Assembly: GCF_028687615.1 (NCBI RefSeq)
Contig: NZ_JAQTZU010000018.1
Span: 1-64,000, forward strand
Origin: Methylovulum sp.
GTDB lineage: Bacteria; Pseudomonadota; Gammaproteobacteria; Methylococcales; Methylomonadaceae
Length of the DNA stretch: 64,000 bases
Reading direction: 5' to 3'
Positions 16,600 through 25,149 of this stretch are shown in pieces. The position numbers and the translations under genes are program-made. The notes under the pieces are model-generated. The model was given only the letters and a program-made list of their open reading frames with translations, was not told the origin of the DNA and did no database searches. Every line of letters starts with the position of its first letter. The stretch's first letter is position 1.

Positions 16600-17559
16600 A
16601 TGCAAATCGTACTCGCAAACCCCCGTGGATTCTGTGCTGGCGTAGACCGCGCCATTGAAATCGTCGACCAAGCCATCGAAGCGTTCGGCGCACCGATTTA
16701 TGTCCGCCATGAGGTTGTGCATAACCGCACTGTCGTTGATGGCCTAAAAGAAAAAGGCGCGATTTTTATTGAAGACCTGACCGATGTGCCAGTCGGTTCG
16801 TATTTGATATTCAGTGCCCACGGTGTTTCCAAACAAGTGCAGCAAGAAGCCAAAGAACGCAATCTGACCATTTTTGACGCCACCTGCCCGCTGGTCACCA
16901 AAGTGCACTTGCAGGTCGCCAAACATGCCAAATCTGACCGCGAAGTGATTCTGATCGGTCACGCCGGACATCCCGAAGTGGAAGGCACGATGGGCCAATA
17001 CGAAAAATGCACCGAAAATGGCGGCATTTATTTAGTCGAAACGCCGGAAGATGTCGTGAACCTGCACGTCAACAATCCCGACAATCTGGCTTATGTCACC
17101 CAAACCACCTTGTCGATGACTGATACGCAAATTATGGTCGATGCCTTACGCACCCGTTTTTCGTCCATCCAGGACCAGAAAAAAGACGATATTTGCTACG
17201 CCACGCAAAACCGCCAGGATGCCGTGCATGAATTGGCAAAATCTGCCGATACGATTTTAGTCGTCGGTTCGCCCAACAGTTCCAACTCCAACCGTTTGCG
17301 CGAAATCGCCGAACAATTGGGCAAACCCGCCTATTTGATCGACACAGCCAAAGACATGCAGCAAGATTGGTTTGAGGGAATAAATGTCGTCGGCGTCACC
17401 GCTGGCGCATCCGCGCCCGAAGTATTGGTGCAAGAAGTGATCAATCAATTGAAACAATGGGGCGGGCAATCGACGATTGAAATCCAAGGCATTGAAGAAA
17501 AAGTTGTTTTCTCCTTACCCAAAGGCCTGAAAAAAGCCAGTGAACAAGCCAACGCCTGA
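16600..17559 (+). CDS. ispH: 4-hydroxy-3-methylbut-2-enyl diphosphate reductase
   Basis: IspH makes IPP and DMAPP in the last step of the MEP isoprenoid pathway using a [4Fe-4S] cluster. The 319-residue protein has the three cluster cysteines: Cys12 in [12 protein letters not shown], one in [11 protein letters not shown] (about 96) and one in [10 protein letters not shown] (about 197). The substrate motifs [14 protein letters not shown] and [11 protein letters not shown] are present. Start and length are typical. The hslR start codon overlaps the last 20 bases, so the two are probably coupled. Confidence 0.97.
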   Translation: MQIVLANPRGFCAGVDRAIEIVDQAIEAFGAPIYVRHEVVHNRTVVDGLKEKGAIFIEDLTDVPVGSYLIFSAHGVSKQVQQEAKERNLTIFDATCPLVTKVHLQVAKHAKSDREVILIGHAGHPEVEGTMGQYEKCTENGGIYLVETPEDVVNLHVNNPDNLAYVTQTTLSMTDTQIMVDALRTRFSSIQDQKKDDICYATQNRQDAVHELAKSADTILVVGSPNSSNSNRLREIAEQLGKPAYLIDTAKDMQQDWFEGINVVGVTAGASAPEVLVQEVINQLKQWGGQSTIEIQGIEEKVVFSLPKGLKKASEQANA

Positions 17560-17944
17560 ATTGGATGCTGTCCGGCTAGATAAATGGCTGTGGGCGGCGC
17601 GGTTTTTCAAGACCCGCTCGCTCGCCGCCGAAGCTATCAGCGGCGGCAAAGTCCACGTCAACAAACAACGCGTCAAATCCGGTAAAGAAATCAAGGTCGG
17701 GGCGCAATTGTCCATCAGCAAAGACCAACTGCGCTGGGAAATCACTGTCATTGCCCTGACCACGCAACGCCGCGCCGCCAAAGACGCGGCGCTGCTCTAC
17801 GAAGAATCCCCCGAAAGCCACGCGGCGCGGCAGTTGCAAATCATCCAACAACGCGAACAGCGGGAATTTATGGCGCACAATGGCATAGACCATAAGCCGA
17901 ATAAAAAGGAACGGCGGTTGATCCATCGGTTTAAGGAAGGTTAG
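17540..17944 (+). CDS. hslR: S4-domain RNA-binding heat-shock protein Hsp15
   Basis: A 134-residue basic protein with an N-terminal S4 domain ([31 protein letters not shown]) and a Lys/Arg-rich tail. Hsp15 binds stalled 50S subunits carrying nascent chains and helps recycle them. The start is GTG at 17540 inside the end of ispH; the first in-frame residues ([12 protein letters not shown]) then lead directly into the S4 domain. In many relatives hslR lies by hslO; here ispH is its partner. Confidence 0.92.
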   Translation: MNKPTPELDAVRLDKWLWAARFFKTRSLAAEAISGGKVHVNKQRVKSGKEIKVGAQLSISKDQLRWEITVIALTTQRRAAKDAALLYEESPESHAARQLQIIQQREQREFMAHNGIDHKPNKKERRLIHRFKEG

Positions 17945-18118
17945 GCCAGCGATTTTTAAGATGATGACATGAATCCACAATAGGCCAATACCGCCCCTTG
18001 AGCGGGTCGGGATTCCTACGCTACCGTTTTCAGGTTTCCCTTCTGCCACAGCAACATCGAAAAACGCAGGGAAAAAGTGACGGCGTAACATCAGGTTTCA
18101 ACACATTTGGCCTTGACT

Positions 18119-18709
18119 CTACGCCGGCCCATTTTCCCCATCGGTCAAAACCTTATCGTAAACTTCGCGCAAACTAAGCACACAATCTATGCTTTCCAGC
18201 GATAAATCCGCATCCAGTCCCAACGCTTCGGATAAAACCCAAGCCCCACCTTGGCGCACATAGCGTTCAATAGCTGGCTGATCCTGCATCACCAAGAGAT
18301 ACTCACGCAAGCTGGGGATTTTACGGTAATGGGCAAATTTGCCGCCCCTGTCATAAGCCTCCGTGGAAGGCGACAAGACCTCAACCAACAGCGTAGGGTT
18401 GAGCAAAGTGTCCACATGGGCATCTTCAAATTCCGGCTTCCCGCACACAACCGCAATGTCAGGATAATGGTAACTGCGGGCTTCTGCCGCCTTGACCCGC
18501 ATATCGTTGACGTAAGCTTCGCAGGGGCGTTTTTTGAGTTGTTGGCTTAGTTCCCGGTAAATATTTCCTAAAACCAGATTATGCTCCCGGCTCGCGCCAG
18601 TCATGGCATAAATCTGACCGTCATGGAATTCGCTTTTAGACGAGGTGCCACGTTCCATTTTTAAATAGTCTTTGGCGGTAATGAGGGGTTGTTTGAGTAT
18701 GGCAGACAT
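18119..18709 (-). CDS. Uma2-family (DUF820) restriction-endonuclease-like protein
   Basis: A 196-residue protein of the Uma2/DUF820 family, which has a PD-(D/E)XK nuclease-like fold. The characteristic parts are YPDIAVVCGKPEF (the Asp of the active site), LLVEVLSPSTEAYDRGGKFAHYR (E-x-L...K) and EYLLVMQDQPAIERY. The family is expanded in cyanobacteria and some mobile-rich proteobacteria, and its biological role is unsettled. It stands alone with no methylase or partner beside it. The start ATG at 18709 precedes MSAILKQPLITAKDYLKME, a normal family N-terminus. Confidence 0.85.
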   Translation of the reverse strand: MSAILKQPLITAKDYLKMERGTSSKSEFHDGQIYAMTGASREHNLVLGNIYRELSQQLKKRPCEAYVNDMRVKAAEARSYHYPDIAVVCGKPEFEDAHVDTLLNPTLLVEVLSPSTEAYDRGGKFAHYRKIPSLREYLLVMQDQPAIERYVRQGGAWVLSEALGLDADLSLESIDCVLSLREVYDKVLTDGENGPA

Positions 18710-19084
18710 TAGACGCCTCGATAAAGCGTAATTTGTTAAAAGCCAAGCATATCATAGCGTTTAGCCACATCAATCCCAACTTTTAATAGGGTTTAAATAA
18801 TAAGCCAAGCGGGCATTCTCGAAATGTCGCCAAATCCGCTTTATCACTTCCAGGTTTTAAAAACTGACGGCGAGCCTAAGACCTAATATGTGTGTTGGGT
18901 TGCCAAACCGCAGGCAGGCAAGCCAACCTACCGAGCGGGACGGGGTTTTGCAACCCCGTCCTTGATTTTTTGAAGTGCCTTCAATCAATTGAAACGTTAT
19001 GGAACAGGTCGCCTAATGCGTCTACTGTTGGAACAAACCCGTTCCATCCGCAGTGCTAGGGCCTCTACTTGTATTATCGGTTTG
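18710..19084. other. Intergenic region with a strong GC hairpin
   Basis: No gene is visible. GACGGGGTT at 18939-18947 pairs with AACCCCGTC at 18952-18960 around TTGC and is followed by TTGATTTTTT on the plus strand. No plus-strand gene lies just upstream, so it may be a repeat or the end of an unannotated transcript. Confidence 0.45.
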
Positions 19085-19417
19085 CTACAAACAAGTCGGT
19101 GGCTTAGCTAAGCCCGCCAATTTGCAGGTATATTTCAGAGGCCCGTCAGGAAACAGCTTCAACAAATAGCGGCTATTGCCCTTGTCTTCCCCTAGCGTTT
19201 TGGCTATGGCTTTGGCAAACACCCGCGCGTTTGGCAGATGTTTATATTGCTGGTAATAATGGCGCATAAATCCAATTAGTTCCCAATGGGCATCGGTCAG
19301 TTGGATATGCTCCACCTCGGCTAGGGCAAGCGCGACCTGTTCATTCCAATCGGCCAGATTGACCAAGAAACCTTGTTCGGTGGTTGCCAAGGCCATGCCA
19401 TCAACCATCAAGACCAT
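19085..19417 (-). CDS. DsrC/TusE-family sulfur carrier with both C-terminal cysteines
   Basis: A 110-residue protein of the DsrC/TusE/RspA family, which carries sulfur as a per- or trisulfide on a mobile C-terminal arm. The family motifs are TEQGFLVNLADWNEQVA, HWELIGFMRHYY and GNSRYLLKLFPDGPLKY. The C-terminus TCKLAGLAKPPTCL holds two Cys, the penultimate one and one eleven residues before it. That is the pattern of true DsrC; the tRNA-thiolation protein TusE keeps only the penultimate Cys. The start could also be the ATG at 19408, which overlaps the stop of the upstream gene as TGATG. It is the last gene of a minus-strand operon with a DsrH-like protein and an SMR protein. Confidence 0.85.
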   Translation of the reverse strand: MVLMVDGMALATTEQGFLVNLADWNEQVALALAEVEHIQLTDAHWELIGFMRHYYQQYKHLPNARVFAKAIAKTLGEDKGNSRYLLKLFPDGPLKYTCKLAGLAKPPTCL

Positions 19418-19698
19418 GATTGGATTGCCGTGTTTTTGACCGTCAAGGCGACTAGCCCCGCATAGTCCAGCACCGTCAAACCCGCCGCCAATCTCTCTTC
19501 GGCGATGCCACGCACTTTCAACTCATCGACCAGAGCAAACAATTGGCAGGATTGTGCCAATAATTCCAGATGTTCCGCCCAGCGGCTGTTTTTTAACAAG
19601 CCCAGCACGGCACTATCGAGGAATACCACGTCATCACCAGCGGTAACGCGCTCCAGCACCGCACACTCCAAGGGCGATTGGAAAATCAGGTGCAACAT
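19408..19698 (-). CDS. DsrH/TusB-family sulfur-relay protein
   Basis: A 96-residue protein beginning [18 protein letters not shown] and ending VLDYAGLVALTVKNTAIQSW, the start and end patterns of DsrH/TusB. The family forms a hexamer with DsrE/TusD and DsrF/TusC that passes sulfur to DsrC/TusE. The ATG at 19698 overlaps the stop of the SMR gene by one base, and its TGA overlaps an ATG of the dsrC-like gene, so all three are coupled. No DsrE or DsrF gene is adjacent. An upstream extension of the frame by 24 codons is possible but lacks family similarity. Confidence 0.8.
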   Translation of the reverse strand: MLHLIFQSPLECAVLERVTAGDDVVFLDSAVLGLLKNSRWAEHLELLAQSCQLFALVDELKVRGIAEERLAAGLTVLDYAGLVALTVKNTAIQSWS

Positions 19699-20018
19699 TA
19701 GGCGGTGTCCGTCAATTTCAAACCGATAATACCGGCGATGACCAATACAATGGACAATATCCGCAGCCAATCCGCCGATTCTTTAAACACCAAAATCCCT
19801 ACAATCGCCACACCGACCGCGCCTATCCCTGTCCATACCGCGTAGGCCGTGCCTATCGGTAAGGTTTTGATCGCGACCGTCAGTAAATAAAAACTGACCG
19901 CACCAGAGCCGGCAGTCAATAGACTAGGCCAAAGCTTAGTAAAACCTTCGTTATATTTAAGGCTGATCGCAAACACAATCTCCACCCATCCAGCCAAAAG
20001 CAGCAACAACCACGCCAC
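19698..20018 (-). CDS. Small multidrug resistance (SMR/Gdx-EmrE type) transporter
   Basis: A 106-residue membrane protein with four hydrophobic helices and the SMR signature: [25 protein letters not shown], with the essential membrane Glu at about position 12, then [17 protein letters not shown] and [13 protein letters not shown]. It would exchange cationic compounds or guanidinium for protons as an antiparallel dimer. I place the start at GTG 20018, which gives the usual MAWLLLL N-terminus and has AAGGGAT upstream. A TTG at 20036 is an alternative. Its position at the head of a DsrH-DsrC operon is unusual. Confidence 0.85.
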   Translation of the reverse strand: MAWLLLLLAGWVEIVFAISLKYNEGFTKLWPSLLTAGSGAVSFYLLTVAIKTLPIGTAYAVWTGIGAVGVAIVGILVFKESADWLRILSIVLVIAGIIGLKLTDTA

Positions 20019-20144
20019 AGCAACATCCCTTATCAAAAAAATTAGTGGTTATTTTACCTCAGTAGCATAGCCTTTGGACGATGGCTTTGTCGTTTCAGGC
20101 GGCTTTTCGCGGTTATAACCATTTTCCGCACAATGCCTATCCAT

Positions 20145-20582
20145 TCAAAAACGTAGCGGTGTAACTTGGCCCGTCGTCAGATAATATTGATAATCCGCCA
20201 ACACCAGGGCATGGTCGAACGCCAATTCGCTGGTCAAATTATCAAAAGTAAAAATAGCGCAATTTTTGGCATCATCCGCCGCTTTTGGCATTCCTTTGGC
20301 TTCTGCGATATAAACGGCGGTCACGGTATGATTGCGGGCATCGCGTTTAGGATCAGAATATAAGCCCAGTAAAACCTTGAGTGTGACATCCAGGCAAACT
20401 TCTTCCTGCGCTTCACGAATCGCAGTCTGTTCAATGGTTTCGCCAACATCGGCAAAACCGCCCGGCAATGCCCAGCCATACGGCGGATTTGCCCGTTCTA
20501 TCAACACAAAAGGGCGGTTTGGCAGGTCAACCAGCTCAATGATAATATCGGCGGCCAATAGTGGTGTGACAGGATTGTGCAT
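20145..20582 (-). CDS. NUDIX hydrolase
   Basis: A 145-residue NUDIX protein with the full Nudix box: GGFADVGETIEQTAIREAQE followed by EV, the conserved G-x5-E-x7-REUxEE-x-G/D pattern. It probably hydrolyses a nucleoside diphosphate derivative; NPVTPLLAADIIIEL and PPYGWALPGG suggest an ADP-ribose-pyrophosphatase-like branch. ATG 20582 (MHNPVTPLL) is chosen over an upstream extension to 20684 because the extra N-terminus is Cys/Arg-rich and unlike the family. It stands alone. Confidence 0.88.
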   Translation of the reverse strand: MHNPVTPLLAADIIIELVDLPNRPFVLIERANPPYGWALPGGFADVGETIEQTAIREAQEEVCLDVTLKVLLGLYSDPKRDARNHTVTAVYIAEAKGMPKAADDAKNCAIFTFDNLTSELAFDHALVLADYQYYLTTGQVTPLRF

Positions 20583-20815
20583 AGGGTTCCTAGGAAAGTA
20601 GCGGTTAAACGGGCGATTGTAACCTTTACCAAGCACAAAGGTAAAACAACTGCCTGCACACTTAAAAGGACATGTTGGCGTCATTTTGTGCCACCAGTGC
20701 CACTAAAATAGGGGCGGTTGAATTTCGACAGTTTTTCAATAGGGTACGGCTTTATAACTTTATAAACTGGAACGGCTCCTGCAATCCCTGCAGGGATGGC
20801 AAGAACCACTGCCCC

Positions 20816-20835
20816 AAAAAGCCCTGTCAGGCTTT
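20816..20835 (-). terminator. Probable terminator of alaC
   Basis: On the minus strand the sequence AAAGCCTGACAGGGCTTTTT forms a 6-bp stem followed by a T-run, 30 bases after the alaC stop. Confidence 0.55.
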
Positions 20836-20864
20836 AATTCCGTCGTATGATCCTAGCGGGAAGC

Positions 20865-22049
20865 TTACACCACTTGATCCTTTTTCATCATCATGCGGAT
20901 GCCGCGTATCGCCTGGCGGGTGCGGTGTTCGTTTTCTATCAGGCCGAAACGGACATGGTCATCGCCGTACTGGCCAAAACCTATGCCCGGCGCGACGGCG
21001 ACTTTGGCTTCCAGCAATAGTTTCTTGGAAAATTCCAACGAACCCATCGCTTGGTAGGCTTCAGGGATTTTCGCCCAGACAAACATCGTCGCCTTGGGTT
21101 TTTCCACGGGCCAGCCCGCCGCCGTCAGGCCATCACACAAGACATCGCGGCGTTTGCGGTACATTTCGGAAATTTCCGCGACACAGTCTTGCGGGCCTTC
21201 CAGTGCGGCAATCGCGGCGATTTGGATCGGCGTGAACGTGCCGTAATCCAGATACGATTTGATCCGCGCCAAGGCCGACACCAATTCCTTATTGCCGCAC
21301 ATGAAGCCGACGCGCCAGCCCGGCATATTGTAGCTTTTGGACATGGAGAAAAATTCCACGGCAATGTCCTTCGCGCCGTCGATTTGCAGGATGGATGGCG
21401 GCTTATAACCGTCAAAAGCAATATCGACATAGGCAATGTCATGCACGACCCAGATACTGTGTTCTTTCGCCAGGGCGATGATTTTCTCAAAAAAGTCCAG
21501 CTCCACGCATTGTGCGGTAGGATTGCCTGGGAAATTGATGATCAGCATTTTCGGCTTGGGCCAGCTATCAATAATGGCCTTGTGCAACTCGTCAAAAAAA
21601 TCCACGCCAGGGATCAGCGGCACATGGCGCAAGTCGGCTCCGGCAATCACCACGCCATAAGGATGTATCGGATACGCGGGATTAGGGACCAGCACGACAT
21701 CGCCAGGGCCTAGCGTCGCCAAGGCCAAATGCGCCAAGCCTTCTTTTGAGCCTATCGTGACAATGGCTTCGGTTTCTGGGTCTAAATCAACATCGAAGCG
21801 GGTTTTATACCAGTTACAAATCGCTTTGCGTAGGCGAGGGATGCCTTTGGACATCGAATAACGGTGCGTGTCTTCGCGTTGTGCCGCTTCTATCATCTTA
21901 TCGACGATGTGCTTAGGTGTCGGTTGGTCGGGGTTCCCCATACCAAAATCAATAATATCCTCGCCCGCCGCCCGCGCCTTGGCTTTCAGTTCGTTGACAA
22001 TGTTAAAAACGTAGGGGGGTAAGCGGCTTATTCTTTGAAATTGTTCCAT
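20865..22049 (-). CDS. alaC: Alanine transaminase (AlaC/YfdZ-type aminotransferase)
   Basis: A 394-residue PLP-dependent class I aminotransferase. The PLP lysine is Lys238 in [15 protein letters not shown]; other motifs are [25 protein letters not shown] and the C-terminal Arg region [24 protein letters not shown] near the start and the C-terminus match the AlaC group, which makes alanine from pyruvate and glutamate. The start ATG 22049 gives [18 protein letters not shown], the standard N-terminus. In many relatives homoserine dehydrogenase follows; here nothing does, and a terminator comes next. Confidence 0.93.
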   Translation of the reverse strand: MEQFQRISRLPPYVFNIVNELKAKARAAGEDIIDFGMGNPDQPTPKHIVDKMIEAAQREDTHRYSMSKGIPRLRKAICNWYKTRFDVDLDPETEAIVTIGSKEGLAHLALATLGPGDVVLVPNPAYPIHPYGVVIAGADLRHVPLIPGVDFFDELHKAIIDSWPKPKMLIINFPGNPTAQCVELDFFEKIIALAKEHSIWVVHDIAYVDIAFDGYKPPSILQIDGAKDIAVEFFSMSKSYNMPGWRVGFMCGNKELVSALARIKSYLDYGTFTPIQIAAIAALEGPQDCVAEISEMYRKRRDVLCDGLTAAGWPVEKPKATMFVWAKIPEAYQAMGSLEFSKKLLLEAKVAVAPGIGFGQYGDDHVRFGLIENEHRTRQAIRGIRMMMKKDQVV

Positions 22050-22350
22050 GTACAGCTCTTGGGCGACCAGATGGCGGGTGAAGTTAAAAACTATCTAAAG
22101 TACTGTTATGGCATATATTTGTCAAATAATAGACACTTTAAGTTACGAGCCTCAAAATTTGGACACGGGCATTCAAAGACATTGTAGGCATACATCAAGC
22201 GCAATGCCATTTATATTATCCAACAACACAAGTTAATGAAAAGATTAGCAAACTGCGCTCATCGCCATTACCGGTATTGGTGATGGTAATGTCGATTTTG
22301 GGGGCGATGCCTGTGGATTTAAGGATGCACTGCCATTAAGTTAAGAAAAA

Positions 22351-22487
22351 CGGTAGTCCTGCAATCGGAATGATTTGTAAAAAGTCAAGCCTACCGATTT
22401 ATTGGGTCGAATGCCCGTACTTCAAGGCGTACAGTCATCGCAATATTTTATTGACAAATCTATTATCATTCCGATTGCAGGACTACC
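22351..22487 (+). mobile_element. MITE-like element E, copy 1
   Basis: Perfect 23-bp terminal inverted repeats (GGTAGTCCTGCAATCGGAAT... at 22351-22373 and its complement at 22465-22487) enclose about 90 bp. A nearly identical copy in opposite orientation is at 24038-24173. The copies enclose murI and the IS66-like fragment. Confidence 0.85.
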
Positions 22488-22540
22488 CATCTTTTGAAGG
22501 GATGTTATCGATTTTATGCCATCACCAAACAATCGAAATT
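22488..22540 (+). repeat. Repeat segment F, copy 1
   Basis: A 53-bp segment beginning CATCTTTTGAAGGGATGTTA follows element E directly. Its inverted copy lies at 24174-24227, next to the other E copy. The order of E and F differs between the two sites (E-F here, F-E when the other is read in the same orientation), so F is not simply an extension of E. Confidence 0.75.
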
Positions 22541-22652
22541 TAAACATCTATCAGTCCGCAGTGATTTTGGAGTAGGTTGGTGGCGGGCTTGCGAACTCCA
22601 ACATTTGTATTCGATGCGTTGGGGCGCGCAAACCCAGCACCAACCTAGCGCA

Positions 22653-23453
22653 TTACACAAGGCCTTGCACATTCACGCTTTCGCCCCATAGCCTTGAAAC
22701 AAGGGCATGGGCCTTATCAACCGCTCCGGTTGTATAAAAATGCTCTTGTGGCATACCAGCGGATGCGACATTTATGCAACCCATCAGTCGGCGTTCCAGT
22801 TGACGCGCCACTGCCGTTGATGGTTCGACTATGGTGATTTGATCGCCAACGAGTCTTCTAATTTGCGGCTCTAAAAACGGGTAATGGGTACAGCCTAGCA
22901 CCAGGGTGTCAGCACCTTCGGCTAACAAGGGGGCAATATAGCGCCCAAGAAGTTGACGCGTGAATTCTGTATCGGCTTCACCACGCTCGACTTGCTCCAC
23001 CAATCCTGGACAAGGTTGCAGAATAATACGGGTGTTTTCGCCATATAAGCGGCAAAGGTCAGCAACCGCCGGACTTTCTAGAGTTCTGCGTGTAGCAAGC
23101 ACTCCGATAATTTGCGATTTTGTGAGCCTGACAGCAGGCTTGATAGCGGGTTCCATCGCTATGATGGGAAGCCGATAAGTGGATCGAAGTTTCTCTATGG
23201 CAACCACGGTTGCCGTGTTACACGCGACAACAATAGCTTTGGCGTTAGACTCGACCAAAAACTGGGCTATCGCCAACGCCCTCCCTTCGATAAAACCGAC
23301 ATGGCGGTCTCCATAAGGGGCGTTGGCGGAATCGGCGACATAAAGCAAATGCTCTTGCGGCATCACTTTCCTAACCGCTTTGAGGACGGACAACCCACCC
23401 ACACCTGAATCGAAAACGCCTATGGGGGCTATTGATGACGGTTGCTTGGACAT
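22653..23453 (-). CDS. murI: Glutamate racemase
   Basis: MurI supplies D-glutamate for peptidoglycan. The 266-residue protein has the two catalytic cysteines in VVACNTATVVA and VLGCTHYPFL and the substrate motif GVFDSGVGGLSVLKAV near the N-terminus. Length and motif order are typical. The start ATG is at 23453. It is a single gene between repeat-rich spacers. Confidence 0.95.
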   Translation of the reverse strand: MSKQPSSIAPIGVFDSGVGGLSVLKAVRKVMPQEHLLYVADSANAPYGDRHVGFIEGRALAIAQFLVESNAKAIVVACNTATVVAIEKLRSTYRLPIIAMEPAIKPAVRLTKSQIIGVLATRRTLESPAVADLCRLYGENTRIILQPCPGLVEQVERGEADTEFTRQLLGRYIAPLLAEGADTLVLGCTHYPFLEPQIRRLVGDQITIVEPSTAVARQLERRLMGCINVASAGMPQEHFYTTGAVDKAHALVSRLWGESVNVQGLV

Positions 23454-23658
23454 TGATGGCTACAGACTTGACGTGTTTTTTTGTATAGCTTAACAGTACA
23501 CATAGCCTGTATGCGATAGCGGAATATAGGATTAAAGAATTACACTGATTCGATATACAGTAGACATTATCGAAATTAGCATCCGTCCTGAGTATATTCC
23601 AGTTGGGCAGGAAAATACTGTAAACCACAGGCGGTTTGTATAAACTTCAAACGGTCAC

Positions 23659-23718
23659 GTTTTCGGTTTTTAGTGAGAAGGGCGAGGTCAAGATGACCTC
23701 GCTCCAAAAACCGAAAAC
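23659..23718. other. Two-tier stem-loop
   Basis: GTTTTCGGTTTTT (23659-23671) pairs with AAAAACCGAAAAC (23706-23718), and inside it GCGAGGTCA (23682-23690) pairs with TGACCTCGC (23694-23702) around a 3-base loop. The structure could be an IS end, a structured RNA or a terminator. There is no matching copy in the window. Confidence 0.6.
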
Positions 23719-23799
23719 TTGGTCGTTCAGAGTATAATCAGATAAGTAACTTCTCATTACCCACAGGCAACACGATAAAAATCAGGTTAAAATAGCCAC

Positions 23800-24037
23800 A
23801 TGGATTCAGTCAAACCGCAATTGCCCCCTATCAACAACGAAAACCGCACACCCCGCTAGCCGATGTGTTGCTAGCCGATGTGTTGTTGGAATTGCTTGCG
23901 TGGCAGCAAAAACAGATAGATCAGTTGGGGCAGGAAATACTCAAACTGAAAGGTGAAACGACCAAACCCGACCGAGTAAGATTGACAAGGATACGGCTGA
24001 GAGCGGAACTGGAGATGGCTGCGGTGCTTCAAAAAAA
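23800..24037 (+). pseudogene. IS66-like transposase N-terminal fragment
   Basis: An ATG at 23800 opens MDSVKPQLPPINNENRTP, and after a frame change near 23858 the sequence continues LADVLLELLAWQQKQIDQLG and EILKLKGETTKP. This is the N-terminal leader and leucine-zipper-like region of IS66-type transposases. A 15-bp tandem duplication (GCTAGCCGATGTGTT) lies at the frameshift. The frame is cut off at 24038 by element E. Everything downstream in the transposase (zinc finger and DDE domain) is absent. Confidence 0.6.
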
Positions 24038-24173
24038 GGTAGTCCTGCAATCGGAATGATAATAGATTTGTCAATAAAATATTGCGATGACTGTACGCCT
24101 TGAAGTACGGGCATTCGACCCAATAAATCGGTAGGCTTGACTTTTTACAAATCATTCCGATTGCAGGACTACC
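24038..24173 (-). mobile_element. MITE-like element E, copy 2 (inverted)
   Basis: Same 23-bp ends (24038-24060 and 24151-24173) and the same interior as 22351-22487, but inverted. It interrupts the IS66-like fragment, so it either inserted there or is a shared derivative of that insertion sequence. Confidence 0.85.
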
Positions 24174-24227
24174 AGATTTCGATTGTTTGGTGATGGCATA
24201 AAATCGATAACATCCCTTCAAAAGATG
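24174..24227 (-). repeat. Repeat segment F, copy 2 (inverted)
   Basis: The reverse complement of 22488-22540 with minimal change, following element E copy 2 directly. Confidence 0.75.
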
Positions 24228-24285
24228 TTATCTGCGATTAACTTTGGGATTATTTATGCCAACTCCTGAATAAAAGCCAATGCCA

Positions 24286-24420
24286 TCAGATCACCGCTGA
24301 TTGTCTGATCATCCTTTTTAATTTACGCATGAAACCCTCGATGGGTTTTCTTTTGTAATGGTTCATAATGCCATCAACTTTATTATTGACTTGATCGTGC
24401 ATGTGGATTTTACGTTGCAT
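24286..24420 (-). CDS. Possible small basic protein downstream of lexA
   Basis: A 44-codon frame starts at ATG 24420, preceded by GAGG at a workable distance, 29 bases beyond the lexA stop and on the same strand. The product (MQRKIHMHDQVNNKVDGIMN, then a basic HYKRKPIEGFMRKLKRM) is highly basic and probably helical. In several gammaproteobacteria an SOS cell-division inhibitor follows lexA, but I see no SulA similarity. It may instead be a decayed transposase piece, given the repeats next to it. Confidence 0.3.
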   Translation of the reverse strand: MQRKIHMHDQVNNKVDGIMNHYKRKPIEGFMRKLKRMIRQSAVI

Positions 24421-24449
24421 AGCGATTTTCCTCGTTTTAAATGACAGGG

Positions 24450-25076
24450 TTAATGTGAACGGTAACTGCGCATTTGTCCTATCAGTACGCCCTGTATTTC
24501 AACTTGTTCAGGACGGTAAGATAGGGCGGTCATGGTGGCATTGGCGGGGAGCAGCAATACTTGCCCGGCGGTTTGCTCGATATATTTCAGGGTGGCTTCG
24601 GTGTTTTCGATCAGGGCGACGACGATTTCACCGTTACGTGCGTAGGGGCGTTGTTCGATAACGACCCAGTCGCCATCAAAAATCCCCGCTTCAATCATGG
24701 AATCGCCTTTCACCTGCAACACATAGCAAGGTTTGTCGCTTTTCAGGGCATCGGGTACGCTCATGTAACTGAGGGTTTCCAGGGCTTCAATCGGCTTGCC
24801 TGCGGCGATGGAACCGACGAAGGGCAGGTCTTGCCCTGCCGCCACATCCTCTAGCCGTGCTTGTGCGGTCAGGCGTATCCCCGTTTGTTTATTGCCATTG
24901 AAAGGCTCCACCAGACCTGCGTTGATCAAAGCCATGATGTGCTTGTGCAAGGAGCCGCGCGAAGCCATGTCCAAAGCCGCACAGAGTTCATCCAGGCTGG
25001 GCGGGTAAGTAAAATTTTCTTGATTGTCACGGAGAAAATTGAAGATTTCCCGTTGGCGGCGGGTTAATACATCCAT
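24450..25076 (-). CDS. lexA: LexA-type SOS repressor with divergent DNA-binding domain
   Basis: A 208-residue LexA with self-cleavage machinery intact: the cleavage bond is Ala92-Gly93 in GSIAAGKP, the nucleophile is Ser126 in GDSMIEAG and the general base is Lys164 in ATLKYI. DNA damage (RecA filaments) would trigger cleavage. The winged-helix domain (residues 1-65) has a recognition region MASRGSLHKHIMALINAG, different from the classical gammaproteobacterial SPNAAEEHLKAL pattern, so its operator probably is not CTGT-N8-ACAG. No such box is seen upstream; a GAAC-N7-GAAC pair is. Confidence 0.93.
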   Translation of the reverse strand: MDVLTRRQREIFNFLRDNQENFTYPPSLDELCAALDMASRGSLHKHIMALINAGLVEPFNGNKQTGIRLTAQARLEDVAAGQDLPFVGSIAAGKPIEALETLSYMSVPDALKSDKPCYVLQVKGDSMIEAGIFDGDWVVIEQRPYARNGEIVVALIENTEATLKYIEQTAGQVLLLPANATMTALSYRPEQVEIQGVLIGQMRSYRSH

Positions 25077-25149
25077 GATGCTTGGGTTCTCAGTTGGTTT
25101 GGATTTTGGCTTAGCTTAACAATATTTCAGTGGAAAGCAACAAAAAAGA

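Larger units (their letters stand above)
22050..22652. other. Intergenic region with repeat elements
   Basis: No credible gene. It contains a 137-bp inverted-repeat element (22351-22487), an adjacent repeat segment F (22488-22540) and a foldback of TAGGTTGGTG (22573-22582) with CACCAACCTA (22638-22647). The stretch 22250-22350 resembles decayed coding sequence but has no intact frame. Confidence 0.5.
23454..24285. other. Intergenic region with stem-loop, IS fragment and repeats
   Basis: No intact gene. From left to right it holds AT-rich sequence (23454-23650), a long stem-loop (23659-23718), an IS66-like transposase N-terminal fragment (23800-24037), element E copy 2 (24038-24173) and repeat F copy 2 (24174-24227). 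Confidence 0.6.

Noticed and set aside
20583-20684. Upstream extension of the NUDIX protein
   Set aside because: The added residues are Cys/Arg-rich and not family-like; ATG 20582 gives a standard N-terminus.
22494-22691. Open frame beginning in repeat segment F
   Set aside because: The start lies in the mobile repeat, the same N-terminus appears at the other copy, and the rest has no similarity.
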